DNA of 64,000 bases, from contig KN817546.1 in NCBI GenBank assembly GCA_000827495.1, positions 235,978-299,977 of the forward strand, given 5' to 3'. The notes under the pieces are model-generated. The model did not search any database. It was not told the DNA's origin and saw nothing but the letters and a program-made list of their open reading frames with translations. Shown one piece after another: positions 12,139 to 24,800 of the stretch. The DNA is from Hypholoma sublateritium FD-334 SS-4. Its lineage: Eukaryota > Basidiomycota > Agaricomycetes > Agaricales > Strophariaceae. Every line of letters starts with the position of its first letter. Position 1 is the stretch's first letter. The position numbers and the translations under genes are program-made.

Positions 12139-13999
12139 TCACTCATCGTCCCACCATTTTGGCCGACTTGTCATTGGATAGGTACCTGTGGACATAAACT
12201 TCGATGTAGTCTTCCGGGGTATTAATTGTAAGCATAACCCATCGAGGAGTTGCGCCTCAACTGAGTGCCGAATGCGCATGACATCTTGTTCCCCACCACG
12301 CACACGCACACTAAACCCCTTCAGAGTAACGTAATTCCCTCGGGTACTGCATTTGTCAAGAATAAAAGCTTCAATGGCCTCACAAGAAATAGGACCGTCA
12401 ACGATGTCGTATACAAGATACTCAAGGTGGGGACATAGTTGTTCCGGAATTATTCTGTCGATATCGCCCGCTGCCATTAGATAGCGAAGAAGTTGGTCTC
12501 CAGCAGTGGACCATAACACAAGGGAAGCGGACGGTGCAGGCCTGAGACACTGTGAAGTTCTTGTTGGCAAACGCGGGATCCCATCTAGCCTACTCACATC
12601 GAGTGCGACTAAAAGCGGACAGGCCTTGAGGCATTCCATGAGTTCGGTCGGTACCTCGAAGTTGGTCACAGAGAGATGCGTAATGCGGTTATCCATGCGG
12701 TGAATCAGGCCAAGTAAAGGCATAAATTCAGTGGAAGCGTCGTATGTGATGCGCTTCAACGTCGGTAGACCCAATCGGTCAAAAATAGAGAAAGCCTTTT
12801 TCATCTGGAGAGTATAAAAGGCATTCCCATAGATTTTGGAGTCACCGAACCATGCTTCCTGATCGAAAGCGATTGAGATGTCCCTGAGATGCGGCAGGCA
12901 GAGGCGTATGATAGTGTTGTCCATCTTGATGTAAAGCTTGCAGCTGAGTAGGCCTGAACACAATTCCAGAATCTTGACAATCGAATTCAGGGATGAGGGG
13001 TACGAAGCATTACCCAGTGATAGATACGTGATGCGTGACCAATGTATGCAGTACCCTTCATAGTTGTCCGCGGGCACCACAAGGTGAATACTGTTCAGGC
13101 GGAAAGCATCGGGGAGGTGCGAAATATAGTTGTACTCCTGCTGTGGGTCGTCCTGCTGTAAATATTCGCCTGAGATGTCAAGACTGAGGTGCTTCAACCG
13201 AGGAAATTTGAACTCTTGAAACTCCTTGAAAGACGATTGGCCAAGCATATAACAGAAATGCTGAATAGAATATGCTGAGCAATGGAATGATATACTCTTC
13301 CATTGTGGCACCCGTTTAATGAGAAGCTGGAAAATTTCTTCAACATAACAACTAGCAATGTGGTTTCCCTTTTCGTGGATGAATATTTCAATATCGCATG
13401 CGCCTGTGCGACGAAGCCACTGGTCGACAGCCCAGGCATATTTGGCCATTGTGCGCTTAGCATAGCATATGCGAGAGTCGTCTCGACCATCAAACCATTG
13501 AGTGAGACATGGAGCAAGAATGGGAACATCGATAGCAGTCCAGAGTCTAGGAGTTCCAAAAGCCACTCGCCGCAGATGGCTTGAGATCTGAGTGAGGAGA
13601 AGTGGTGGCTGGCGAAAGTCGATGACCGGGATATGGTCGTTAGGGAGGCAAGCAAGGAATATTACTTCGAGAACATCGTCGGGCAGCGATCGGAATGGAG
13701 AGTGCAATATCATTCGGTAGGGTGCAATTTCTTGGGCCAAGATTGTTTCTTTTTGGACCAAGTTCTCCAATTGCTCTCGAATCTTCATAACTTCTATTCG
13801 CATTTCGAGCAGTCTTGCCTCTGGACCAACGAGTGCACTCTGTATTATATGTTTTTGCTTAGAAGATGGTTCTTGATTTGTGGTAAGGAGTTTATTGACG
13901 AAACTGAGTTCTGAATTCTAGATAAGGGAGTGACGTTCAAGTTGTGGCAAATTCAAGTTTCGCACTTGCAAGTGTTGGGAATAGACTCACCATATCCAT
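12139..13999 (-). CDS. F-box protein of the agaric leucine-rich type
   Basis: A nine-base first exon (13991-13999) and a long second exon (12139-13917) give 595 residues starting MDMNSELSFVNKLLTTNQE. A heptad-rich N-terminus (VMKIREQLENLVQKE) precedes the F-box: PFRSLPDDVLEVIFLACLP, then LLLTQISSHLRRVAFGTPRL with the closing Trp. The rest resembles divergent leucine-rich repeats (LKHLSLDIS, ITYLSLGNAS, ITHLSVTNFE). Such proteins link a substrate to the Skp1-cullin ubiquitin ligase; no substrate can be guessed. The intron (13918-13990) has canonical ends and preserves frame. The gene is isolated, with the dynamin-like gene convergent to it. The family is greatly expanded in agarics. Confidence 0.85.
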
Positions 14000-14359
14000 C
14001 TTCAATGACTATAGGCCGACTATAATGTAAGTGTTGAATTTGTGGTTACCGTCGAGACTCGAGAGTTTATGATAATCACTACGTTTGCCGCCAACACGTA
14101 GAAGTTAAGTTACTCAACCGGGACAAAGGATGCGGCACCTTTGTTGTGAAGAATTAAGGTCACTCGTAAATTAAAACACAGAAGACAGACAATATTAGGT
14201 GTTGCGCTGAGGTGCTACCAGTATCCCAATCAACATACATTCTGCAAAGTGCATAAATTTGCAGCCAGTTAGCGTGGAGAAAGTTTAGAGAACGTACCAA
14301 TTTGCACCGTTGCGGCATTCGGCGGTATCACGCTCCTTATGCCTTCATTTCTTCCTGGA

Positions 14360-15375
14360 GCGTGCAGCGTGAACGTCGCATCCACCATGGATTGTGCCTC
14401 CTCCTGCCTCCTCCAGAGTCGACAATGACAAATACCCGTTCCCGGTGGCCAACGTTTTTGACCCGTAGAATTTTACATATGTAAATACCAAATAAATACA
14501 CGAATTCGAGCTTATTGATCATATCCCCTATCCCCGTAAAACTCGGAGGCAGCGTGTCTCGATCGATGATCCAAGTCAAACCCAGCTCTTTCCCACGCAT
14601 CGCTTGGTGTGGCGAAGTAGACCAAATAAAGATGTCGTCGCTCGACACTGCCGCATGCGATGGGCGATGTCGTCGATCCGTCGACCGCCCAGCGCGCCCT
14701 CTCGAATCTTCACGTCATTCCACATGCGCATCACAGCATCCGCCTTTGCATTCTACATTTCTTTTGCGCAGTACAGGCTGTCCTGTCGTTCCTGCTTCCC
14801 AGCGATCGACCGTCGTTCGCCGCAACGATACTTTCCAACCGATTTTCAGGTTGTTCCTGCCCGGCAAGACCGTATCACCTACACGCGCCGCGCCTGCAGT
14901 GAACCCCTATCAATAATTCGCGCAGTTGAGCATTAATCCAACAACGTAAGTCTTTCAATTAGCTTATATTATTGTTCTTGACACGATTCTTACTAACTGC
15001 GACTCTTCTACAGGCTGCATATGGTCATTCCCCGGTTGAAGTGCTGGTATATGAGCACGGAATGGCGTGTTCATAGAAGCAGCTTGAGTGAGTCGCCACA
15101 CCGCTACGGCATTATGTAGCTGAACTTCTGGCCCCTTGGGCACAACAGCACCCCCTCTGCCCGCTTGAAATCGTGAAGACGACCGAGGAGATCGACGCGC
15201 CGTGGTCGCGGCGGCGAAGGTAGGTGCGGGCTTGAAGACGTGACAGGATAACCCTTGGCTAGCCGATGGCGGATTACCTCGCAATCCTGTCGTCTGATTT
15301 CGGCTATGCGCAGCTCGCGAACGAGAGAGTTTTTTGGGAGACGTTGTGGGGAGGCAGATAAGCTTGCGAAGATCG
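14360..15375. repeat. IR2 left copy, 1016-bp inverted repeat
   Basis: Reverse complement of 39183-40198 (x pairs with 54558-x) with no difference found in the parts compared. Ends are abrupt. An intron-like block (GTAAGT near 14947 to CTACAG near 15014) suggests it derives from a transcribed gene, but none of the short frames on either strand is recognisable. No terminal repeats or target-site duplication were identified. Confidence 0.93.
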
Positions 15376-15557
15376 GACATCGACTAAACGGCAGCGCCAA
15401 GAAAGTGAAAGATGCCGTCCTTGCTTTACAAGCGAAACCAACAGCCCACTGACGCTCCCAGGCTCCTTCGTCGACAAGGCACAATGCGCCGACGTGGACG
15501 GCGCCATCTTCAAGAAGCGGCAGAATGCCATCCTACATCTGTCAGGATTAGTCCAGC

Positions 15558-15653
15558 ATGCCCGAGCAGGCCATCAATGCCGTCTACGCGCTCGCGGAGC
15601 GCCCGCACGCATTCTACGACGAGGCCATCAAGAAGCTCACCGCACGCGTTTAG
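15558..15653 (+). pseudogene. Possible condensin subunit 1 (Cnd1/NCAPD2) shard
   Basis: The frame starting MPEQAINAVYALAERP and ending IKKLTARV before TAG 15651-15653 recalls a heat-repeat segment of fungal condensin subunit 1 from memory. It is only 31 codons, with no intact flanks, lying between IR2 and IR3. Treat as a tentative shard. Confidence 0.3.
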
Positions 15654-15937
15654 CTCGCCGTGCAGGGTACCCGGCCCCGATATGACGATCGATGTAGCAC
15701 GCGATACAAGCGACGGGAGAGGAAAGCGATCACTGTGTAAGTTCGACTGATGTCTGTCTGCCTGTTGCCTAGCTTATAGAAGGCACGCATAGGTTCAAGT
15801 TGAGTTGCCGCCCATGGCTCGTGCACCCCCATTTCCTGTCAAAAAATGCCCTACATGCTTCACAAAGCCACATCCTGCGCGCCGCGGCGGTGCTTTCATT
15901 CGGCGAGCCCCTCTGCATGAGCTTGCAATTCTCTGGC

Positions 15938-16163
15938 TACTGTTCAAGATCTTCGAAGGACGCGAGCCATATGGAACAACATTGTCATTGCGCAGGCGAC
16001 GCGGCGGCGTCGTTCAACTTGAACAGAATAACGACAGGAACAACATCGATCTGTATCCGGGTCTCTCGGACAAGAAATTTGCCATGAAGAACACGCCGAT
16101 GGCGCTCACGCGTCTTATTCTCAATCTCGAGCTCTATATTCCGGATCTGGCCAACTTCTCTAT
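15938..16163. repeat. IR3 left copy, diverged inverted repeat
   Basis: Matches 37815-38026 on the opposite strand with substitutions and an extra block near 15985-16005. Shared protein-level text includes FEGREPYGTT, NNIDLYPGLS and NTPMALTRLILN. The left copy keeps a frame of 188 codons (15805-16371). The parent gene was not recognised. The following DNA to 17640 holds no supported gene. Confidence 0.8.
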
Positions 16164-17646
16164 AAGGAGCCGTCTAGCAAGGAAAATGCGAATTATAAAT
16201 TTTTCTACGCGACGCGTGCATGTTGGATCCAGGCTGCTGGTGCGTATATATTATGTTTGTAGTCATCGGCTACCTTTCGACTGGGGATCACGCGGCAGGC
16301 GAAGGGATAACCAAGAACATCCTTTTTTGTATCTTTGCATCGAGAAGCCGTGCCAGCGGCTCAGGGATTGAACGTGGATTCTCGGCGGCGGCGCACGATC
16401 CCATCCTCTCTCTTCCTATCATTCAAGTCCGAGCGTCTAGAACCTCGTTGAAGGCCTGCAGTTTTACCGCGCTAAGCTGCACCAGCCAGTGGTTTGGGGG
16501 GTTTTCCAAAATCGACACCCAGGTATGTCCCTAGCAATTTGCCCTGCATGTAACCGACCTGCCATCCACAGGCTAGAACGAACCAGAACGATACGAGGAT
16601 CCTCATCCCGAGCCAAACGAGTCCGAATGGGCAGCGATACCGTCTTATTCCAATAGCCGAAGGCAAAAAAATCTGTACGCCAGTAGATATTTGAGGAGCT
16701 CCGCGCACAATGCCCTTGAGAAGCGCGCGCGGCCAAGAAGAACGCGGCTATGAGGCAGTTTCCTCCTTTGGACAATGTGCCGAATGTTTGCTGACGTTTT
16801 CTTACTAGATACGCGCGCGAAAAAGCTGGCTGCCCCTGCTCCGACAGTTGAACATTGGGGTCCTTCATAGGCAACTATATACATTCTGTGGGGTCCCTCG
16901 ATCTGTCTTAGAATACAGCTATCTTGGGCTTCTACGGTAGTTGACGGCAATCACATTCTGGACATTACTGCTTCAGACCGTCTACAATCCGTTTGGCAGC
17001 AAACAATGTCGTGGTTGGTGTCGTGGCCGTCTCCCCTTTCCTCCCGGTGTTCCCCCTCTTCGCTGCCCCCGTCGTGCCGTGCCATCATCGCGCTCAACCT
17101 CGTCGGCGTATCGCCAATCCGCGCATGATTACCAAGCCATTTTGAGGAGTCGGCGCCTGGCTAGATACCCGCCGCATGTCGCCCGTGATCTTGGTCTGAC
17201 TCTGCGCAACCGTCCGTCCCATTCGATGTTCTTAAGGCTCCCGCGACACCGCCCAAGAGCGGCTCCGTGAGCCCTCGTCTTTCCCCTCCTTCCGGACCAC
17301 CCGTCTCTCCGGTCGTGGCGCTTCGTCAAACCCACGCATATTCCTCTCGCCTCGTATCGTCGACACTCCGATTGTCCTGTTTTACTTTTGAGCGTTACCT
17401 CTAGCCAAACTAATTGAGAAGCCGGGCTTCGACGCATACTATTGGTATATCGCCGCCTCGCAGCCCTACGGCCGGGTTTTCAGGAATCCAGTACGTGGGA
17501 ATTATGCTGATGGACCTATATTTAACACAACCTTTGTCTGCATGCCACTGTCCCCTTTCTCTTCCCTACCGTTTACACCCTCGCTCCTTACGGTGCTCAT
17601 TCTAACACAATACGGCGTCTAGAATCCAAGTAGCTGTTTTCAAACA

Positions 17647-18208
17647 ATGTCGGGAGCCCAACAAAACAACCATCCCGCTGTAAAGGATACATTTTTTTTC
17701 TTGGGCGGTCGACTAACTCTTCCACAGCGCAGTCTAATGATGAAGCGGCTTGAAAGTGTAGCTTTCGAAAACAACCAACTAAAGCATCAGCTATCTCAAG
17801 TAACGGCAGAGAATGGGTCTCTCCGGCTCGATATTCAACGTAATGTAAAGGTGAGCACCGTAATACCCTTTGAGATCGACCGCCCTTTGACCATCAGCAC
17901 CTTGTAGGAGAAAAGAGATCTTCAAGATAAGTACGCGTACGACACCATGAGGCTACAAGCGGTATAAATCTTTATCCCACATAATTGTCGCTTGTACTCA
18001 TGCATGGCCCTAGCTCCTCGATGCCACCGTTGCCAACTACAATACATCTTTGAAAGACCTTGATCTGATCAAGGAGGAACGAAACACGCTCAAGGCCGAA
18101 GTTGTGGACATGCAAAAAGAAATGAACAAGATTTGGGTGCTTACCGCAAGGATCTGCAGGGGAGAACAGGCAGCAGAGCAGTTAGAGAGGGAGTTGGGTT
18201 TATCTTAG
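17647..18208 (+). CDS. Small coiled-coil protein, unknown function
   Basis: Four exons (17647-17679, 17728-17850, 17908-17961, 18014-18208) with GT/AG introns join in frame to 134 residues. After MSGAQQNNHPA the protein is almost entirely heptad-like and charged (MKRLESVAFENNQLKHQLSQ, EKRDLQDKYAYDTMRLQAL, IKEERNTLKAEVVDMQKEM), so a long parallel coiled coil is likely. No signal peptide, membrane segment or catalytic motif is seen. The first intron, 48 nt, could be retained without breaking the frame. Splice-phase agreement across four exons argues for a real gene. Role unknown. Confidence 0.65.
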
Positions 18209-18776
18209 AGTGATGCAGCACACCATAGCCCAGGTTCAATGTTATTTCTGACGCGCGCAAGATATGATCATATGGGAGAACTTCTGTGGCCCTATCCTTA
18301 TACGCACCTTCCGCCTGGACGCATTCCGATTATTCCCTCTTCCCAACCTGATCGAGAATTGTTTAATCACATAATTCAAATGTTTTCGAGACTCGCTCTG
18401 AATATGCCTTCTGGATGTGATGTCTAATAACGCCAGACACGAAGTTGGCCATTTAAGTGACCTGTTGAGCATGCGATGACGGCGTGATTGAGCAAATACT
18501 TACGGGCTCGGAATTTGACATCTGCGGGCCCTGGTCAAATATACTTGCTTCCAAGTTCCGATAAAATATTCAGCGTAATGGGAAAAGGCGAAGGGGGGAT
18601 TAACAGTGTGCGACTGGTATGAGCTCAATTGGTACTCATGTGGTACTTATGTAATCACATAAGTACTAAAAGGGGTTATAGTTGGCCATGGCTTGCACAA
18701 TGCACATGTACTTACTTCGAGGCCCTTTCCTTTCGATCCCCCAGCATCGATATCGGCGTTCTAAACCTCACTAACC

Positions 18777-20221
18777 ATGACTTTCGTGTATAGTCAACTC
18801 TTCGACGCCAGTCACTCAGGTCGCGTCCTATGCTTGGGTTTCTCAGCTCTCGGGAAATACGTTGTCGTCGGAACAAACAACTGTCTGACATTGTGGGACG
18901 TTGCTGTAGGCTCACAGCTGGTGGAGGACCTCTGTTTGCTTTCAGACCCCTTGAGCATTGCGTGGATTAACGGATTGGTTTTTGTCGTCGGTTGCAGCGA
19001 CGGCTCCCTATGTTCTTTTAAGATCAATCCCGACACACAAGTAAGCAGATCGTGCCACACAATTTCTCGTGGTTTACTTGGAATGCTGAATAGCTTTCCA
19101 GGAGGTTCAAATATCAGGATTTTTTGCCTCTAAAGGGCCAATACGTCATCTGTCATGCAATGCAACGGGGACTGTGCTTGTCTCAGCGAGCTCAGACGAA
19201 ATCAGTATCTGGGCGCGAACCCAAAGTGAGTCGATATCTTTTTGTCGCAACTTGAGAAACAGTAACAAGCCGCTTTACAAGGCGATCAATACCATATGCA
19301 TTGGGTACGAAGAAACACTCTGGCCTCGCCAGATTCTCAAGCATCGGCTCAGAAAATTGTATCCATTACATGTTTCATCAAGCTAGAGGACCGCCTTCGC
19401 TCAGTTCTATTAATTTACGAGCGCCAAGTTAGGTTAGTGGCAATTCATTATTTGTCACCTGGCGCGACAGCTCGATTAACAATTTCCCAGAATTGTCGAC
19501 ATCGATACACTATCTACTTTGAGAGAATACAATGTGTCCGGGCTTGTGTTTGTATTCATTTTCTATATCATGTTCCTGACTAATGCCATGCCGCAGAGTC
19601 AGCGGAGCCTTGCTGAGCAATGAAGGCGCGTTTATGACCGTTACTGAAGACGGCAACATTCTTATCTGGTGCATCGAGACGGGCGCTTCAACCTCCTTGG
19701 ACAAGTCGAAAAGAGTTCCGGCTTCCGTTCGGTTCATACATGGAGAGAACCTAATGCTCATCGGCGGCAATGGTCGCGCTGATATTGTTGGAGCGGAGTC
19801 AATGCATAAAACCCAGACTCTGTGGCATGTTGAGAAGCAACAGACATCAACTCTATCTAGGAGCACCTCGTGGCGTCTCTCCCGGCAGGTTTTGGAAAAC
19901 GTAGACATACCAAAGGTTGACTTTCTGGCGGTAGGTCTATCATTTCATTATATGTTTTGACATTCAATAAATCTATGGAAGGACTCTTACAGCGACGACA
20001 GTAATGTGCACCTAATCGCGACCGCATCTTCAAGAAATGGTCGAGTTATCGTATGGAAAGGTAGCAGCAGATTCTCTTCCATTACGCTACGCCCCAGTTG
20101 GAAGCGTCACCAATCTCGTCTCTGTTGCTTACTTGTGGCCGGCATCATACTTATTTTTGGCCTGCTCTTAGATGGTGCCAGACAAAAAGCTATTTCTCTG
20201 GCTGTTTATTCTTTTTTTTAA
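18777..20221 (+). CDS. WD40-repeat protein
   Basis: The first exon (18777-19040) reads MTFVYSQLFDASHSGRVLCL, FSALGKYVVVG and CLTLWDV, a WD40 blade. Later exons give further blades: ISGFFASKGPIRHLSCNATG with EISIWAR, GAFMTVTEDGNILIWCIETG and HLIATASSRNGRVIVWK. Exons 19102-19225, 19282-19432 and 19491 onward keep phase through GT/AG introns, with weak donors near 19534 and 19926. The C-terminus is either a short tail after an intron or, if that 117-nt intron is retained, a hydrophobic helix (CCLLVAGIILIFGLLL) that would anchor the protein in a membrane. WD40 propellers are scaffolds; no partner can be named. Some blades look weak, so partial decay is possible. Confidence 0.7.
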
Positions 20222-20627
20222 TCATATTTAGGACGTATAATAGGTATACTAATAGCTTTTGTTGCCCCCCACATTTACGCCCCAGTCTATTCAATGAGAA
20301 TATACATATAGTAATATAAACCATATAACTGTGTAATAAGTACCTCCACCCCTGGATTCGATCGTCAAGATCCTGGAATCTTGTACAAACCTCTTCAGCT
20401 GCAACTGCTTAATATAGTGTTCCGCCAAACCGGGAAACCAAGATACCCGAGTTTCCGGACTTGCCTTTTATATTCTTGCTGGGAGTTGCCTTCACCTCAT
20501 TTCGTGTGTCTCGCCATCGCGCTGATGGCGAAGGGGCACCAGTGAAGACCACCGCTAGCGAAACTCATCACCTCGCGCCAGCTTCCGCCCACTACCTGAT
20601 CGGAGAATGACACTACGACACCTCTGA

Positions 20628-21434
20628 GTGCTCCCTGGCGCCTCCCGACGCCGCAGCTGGCCATCGCCGCCGTCTCATATCGACCCCCACTTGCTGCTCG
20701 CGCATCCCTTAAATGTGTTGCACGACATCCTATCGCAGCTCGAAACGTCCCGTGTTGGCGCGATGATGCTCGTACGTGTCTGCCAGCACCACGTCGCGCC
20801 AGGGGACGTTGTAAATCTGCTGATAGTACTGCAGTGCTGTACGACGGCCCGTGAGTCCCACCCGCTGCGGGTAAACCCAAAGGTCGATGTGTTGACCGTG
20901 CGTTGTAGAGTGTCATCAACTTCGTCTGTGCCGCACGCTGCCGCCGCCGCCGTCCGGCTCCTACTCTTCGGCAAGGAGGCGAGCCATCGCACGACCACGA
21001 CGCTCATCCGCAGCATGGGCATTGCACGTCCGCAAGAACTACGCGAACGGCGTGTGCGTCTCCGCAGCGGCGTACCGCAAGGACTTAGGCGAGCTTGTCG
21101 ACCTTGCGATGTCGTGCGAGCGGCGTGTGCGTCTCCGACCCGCTTTGTGTCGCGGAGGAGCTCAGCTAGAGACACCAGGCGAGCCGTCGACGGCAGCGCT
21201 GTCCTATGGCCCGTCAGTCCCTCTCTGCTGCGAGTGAATACGATTGTTGATGTGCTGAATGTGCGCTGTATTAGGTTCGGGAGCAATGAGGCCAGTTTGA
21301 TGCAGCACTACCCATGCGACCGCGAGCGCGGGGGCTGTTCACCTTCTCGCAAATCGTCGAACGCGTGTATGCTCAGAGCGAACGTTGTCAGCAAAAATTT
21401 ATTCTGCAGTAAGTACTTGTTTCGAAAGTATTGA
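20628..21434 (+). other. GC-rich 268-codon open frame with internal direct repeats
   Basis: The frame is open but compositionally biased (Arg, Ser, Ala) and not recognised. A 79-nt segment (20830-20908) recurs at 21192-21270 with many substitutions, and CGGCGTGTGCGTCTCCG occurs near 21047 and 21121. The repeated segment starts with a GTGAGT/GTCAGT and ends in TGTA, intron-like, so this could be a decayed tandem duplication of an exon-intron unit. The upstream 20222-20627 holds nothing identified. Confidence 0.35.
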
Positions 21435-21838
21435 TTTCTTGAAATACACTAGTAAAGACTATGCTGTAGGTAATATAACAAACAGTTAAATTTCTGCCGC
21501 TGTCGATGCTGGGCCACGTATGTAGGCAAAGCCAAATCTGAAATAGTATATGGAAGAAAAGCGCAAGTTAGACGTTAGTGCATTTTTGAAAAGGTTGCCT
21601 GAGTCCCACCCCATCTATGATCTCTCCGTCTCGTTGGCTGCATAGATGTCTCCTATCTAATCGTCCAGGAACTGGTTGTCAAACAACGATTGCACAGCCT
21701 GTGGGCGACAAAAAATCATATTGATTATACAATGGGTGCACGTGGAATGAGCCCGTAGAAATTTGTGGCGGTCAGAGACAAGTCGGAGAAGAGGATTATT
21801 CTAGATATGTGGGATGATACGAAGGATCACAGATGTGT

Positions 21839-24800
21839 TTACTCAAGAGGAAGAACATGAAGGAGGTCCTGGTCAATACCGTCGATGCGCAGCGGCGTGC
21901 ATCCGGCATGAGTAATCACGTTGGTGAATGGAATGAGGATTCGTTTCGGTGAAAGACGATTGTAACGAAGGTGCCCGCCTGAGACGGGAAATGTGCGGTA
22001 TAAGTCATACTGAATATGTTCATTTGCAAGCTCTTCGTAGCCTTGAACTATGGCAAAGGTCTGAGTAACCTCGTCCTGTGAAGCGGTCCACCGCTTATGG
22101 GTGAAAAGGGACTGAATGACGCCGGCGGATTCTGGGGCTCCTGGAGCAGATCGAAATATGACATGGGCGTTCTTTTCATTGTCCGAAGTGGGTTGGAAGC
22201 GATGTCCAGATCGTTCGGCTATTTGGACCTGACGAACAAGATTAGGAGCACGCCATCCTTCAACAAGTTCGATGTCGGATATAAGTTTTCGCAAAGCACC
22301 GAAATCTTGGATGAGTATGCGCCCTTCCTTCGATATGCCTGTAGCATGTTGTATTTTCTCAGAAGTAGCCGGGTTCGAGGATCCGTGCTGGAGAATGCTG
22401 GGCTGGATGTTAATCTTATAATGCTTCTCGAAGTTTACGATGATCGGATGAGCTTCCGGCGGAAGATGCTGCTCTGAAAAAAGAACTCGGAGATTTTGCG
22501 CGCGACAAAAGTGCAAGGCCATCGTTTCCTCCAGCTCTCCTACAAGCTCTGAAGTAAGTATGTTTATACTAGTCATGAGGTAATGCACTGACCAAGCCGT
22601 TCGTTCGTTGGTATGTTTTGAATAATCCCATTATATCTCTCGAAGGCAAAGCATCTCCAGGAGTGTGTGGGGCCAAACCGTCGCAACTGATCACCATAGT
22701 GAAGCGAGAGATGCTGGTAAGGCGAAATTTCAGTATAAGGGTAAAGCTCTAAAAGGCCGTGGAGATAGGCTCGCATGTGTTTTTCGTAGAGGCGTATCTT
22801 CGCCTCAGTCATAGTGCGTGAGTTGGAAATCTTGATAGCAGCAACGAGGTCCATATAGTTTGCCAGCATCTTGCGGTACCTGCTGCCTTCAGGTTTGCAG
22901 CCCCAGAGGCGCGTCAGCGTGATGGGCAGGTTGATGGTGCAAAATGTTTTCCACTCGGCGGCTTTGAAATTTCCCCAGCTCACCTCTCCGGGGTGCTTGG
23001 GGGCGGGAGAAATATGGGATGGCAGGCTAAGTTTCGCCATATCCTCTCTGATCGCTTTTAGAGTTGCCTCGCCAAGAACCTTAGTATTGGAAGGCTTGGT
23101 GATGTCAGTCCTCTCATCTATGACAGGGCCCAATCCACCATCTGTAGAGCGCTTTCCCAGTTTATCCGTGTCACGCTAAACGTCGCCGGTGATTAAAACC
23201 ATATATTAAGCAATAGGCAACGACCCACTTGAGCATGAATAATTTCGAGTAATTGAGGCTTTTTGAGTGTTTTATATTCATCCTTGGATTTTACGAATCG
23301 TACAACGCAGATATTCACGAGATCGCCTTTCCTGAGAGCGTCGATTGCCGATTTGGTGCCATGTTGATACATGTGAGTCGCATACTCGATGTCGATATCG
23401 GCATTAGGGCTGTGAATGCGCGTGGAACTCATTGGGTCTGCAACGGGTGAGTTTTCGTCCCGGGACGAAATGTCGTTCAACCCTGAAGTTGACTCCGGGG
23501 GGTCTGATCGCTGGGTTCTGCTCGCTTTCTCCTTGTCGCGCTATGTATGAGCAATCAGCACCGGAAAGCATACGCGCGACAATTCATCACTTACTTCGGC
23601 AATAAATTTGTCGGCCAAAGCAGGCTTCAATAGTTGGGTATATTCAGACTCCTTTCCTTTGAATCGATTGACGCACATAGCCACGACGACGGCCTTTCTG
23701 AGCAATTTGATAGCGGAGTTTTTTCCATGCTCATACATGTACTCCTGATATATAGGGTCCATGTCATCCTTAGTTGTCAAAGGCGTTAGACCCGCGGCGG
23801 AAGTTGCACCCGCAGTTTTGGTGTGGCCAGCAGATAGAGGCGGAGAGAGATTCGAGGAGGGCCCGGGCGTGGAGGCAGTTAGGGATGGATTTCGAGGCCG
23901 AGAGGCAGGAGAAACAGCAGCATTGGAAGATGACGGACTGGTCGAAGTGATGGACGGAATTTGTGGAGAAACATGTCTTTCTGAGCCAGCAACCCGCCGA
24001 TGCTCAGTTTTCTATATAAAATAGTCAGTTTGGAACCAAATAGAAGTTGTAGCATAGCGATACCAACATATTGCACGAGGAAATCGATGAGCTTGTTGCG
24101 GCGGCCTGAATATTGTAAGCCGGCACTATAACATAAATACTTGAGCGAATCAGAAGTCAATTGCTCTAGTTCAAGGCGGCCCCCGTTATGAAAAATATTC
24201 AACGCATCGGCAATGTTCTGAGCATCCGGCTCGCTCTTGTATACGGGGCCTGAGATGCCATTGCCGTCAGGAAATGTGACATCCATTCCCCAGATGTCTC
24301 GAATATGGCGAAAAAGAATCCGCAGGTAGAAGGCATGCATTTGTTCAATAACAGTATGCTTTGTTGGATCCCAGTAAGGGAGGCGAAGAAGTTCGGACCA
24401 TCGTACACCGTAGGTTCCGAATATTCTCTCTTGTTCAGCGCTTGATTTAGCATTTTTCCACAGGTTTGCGTGCTTGCGATGATCACAGACGTTGCGCGGC
24501 CGCCAGCTATCTGTGTCCAAGTTATTTATGTCCATACGCAAGAGATCGCATTCGGAGCAGAAACGCGTTGCGCTATATGAGCCATGACCTGAAGCTTGTC
24601 GAGCAGCAGGAAGATCACATATCAAAGGCAGCAAGGCGGCCCTGACAGGTCTGCCAAGTGGATGTTTTGCCGTTTTGGAAATATGTATGCCATTCCACCA
24701 TAACACCAGGAAGTCATCGACAACAGGGCGTAGAACATGGTTGATTTGATCGAGCGAAGGTGCCTTGGGCCCTGGAACTAAACCGACGAGGCATATATTT

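Noticed and set aside
11823..12197. 124-codon frame as a membrane protein gene
   Set aside because: Only one hydrophobic stretch, no splice structure, and its 3' end runs into the convergent F-box gene.
15805..16371. 188-codon frame over IR3 left as a gene
   Set aside because: The right IR3 copy breaks this frame and no family was recognised; kept only as repeat.
21447..21451. CACTA motif as the left end of the transposon
   Set aside because: No matching TAGTG with complementary neighbouring bases was found on the right side, so the end is only a candidate.
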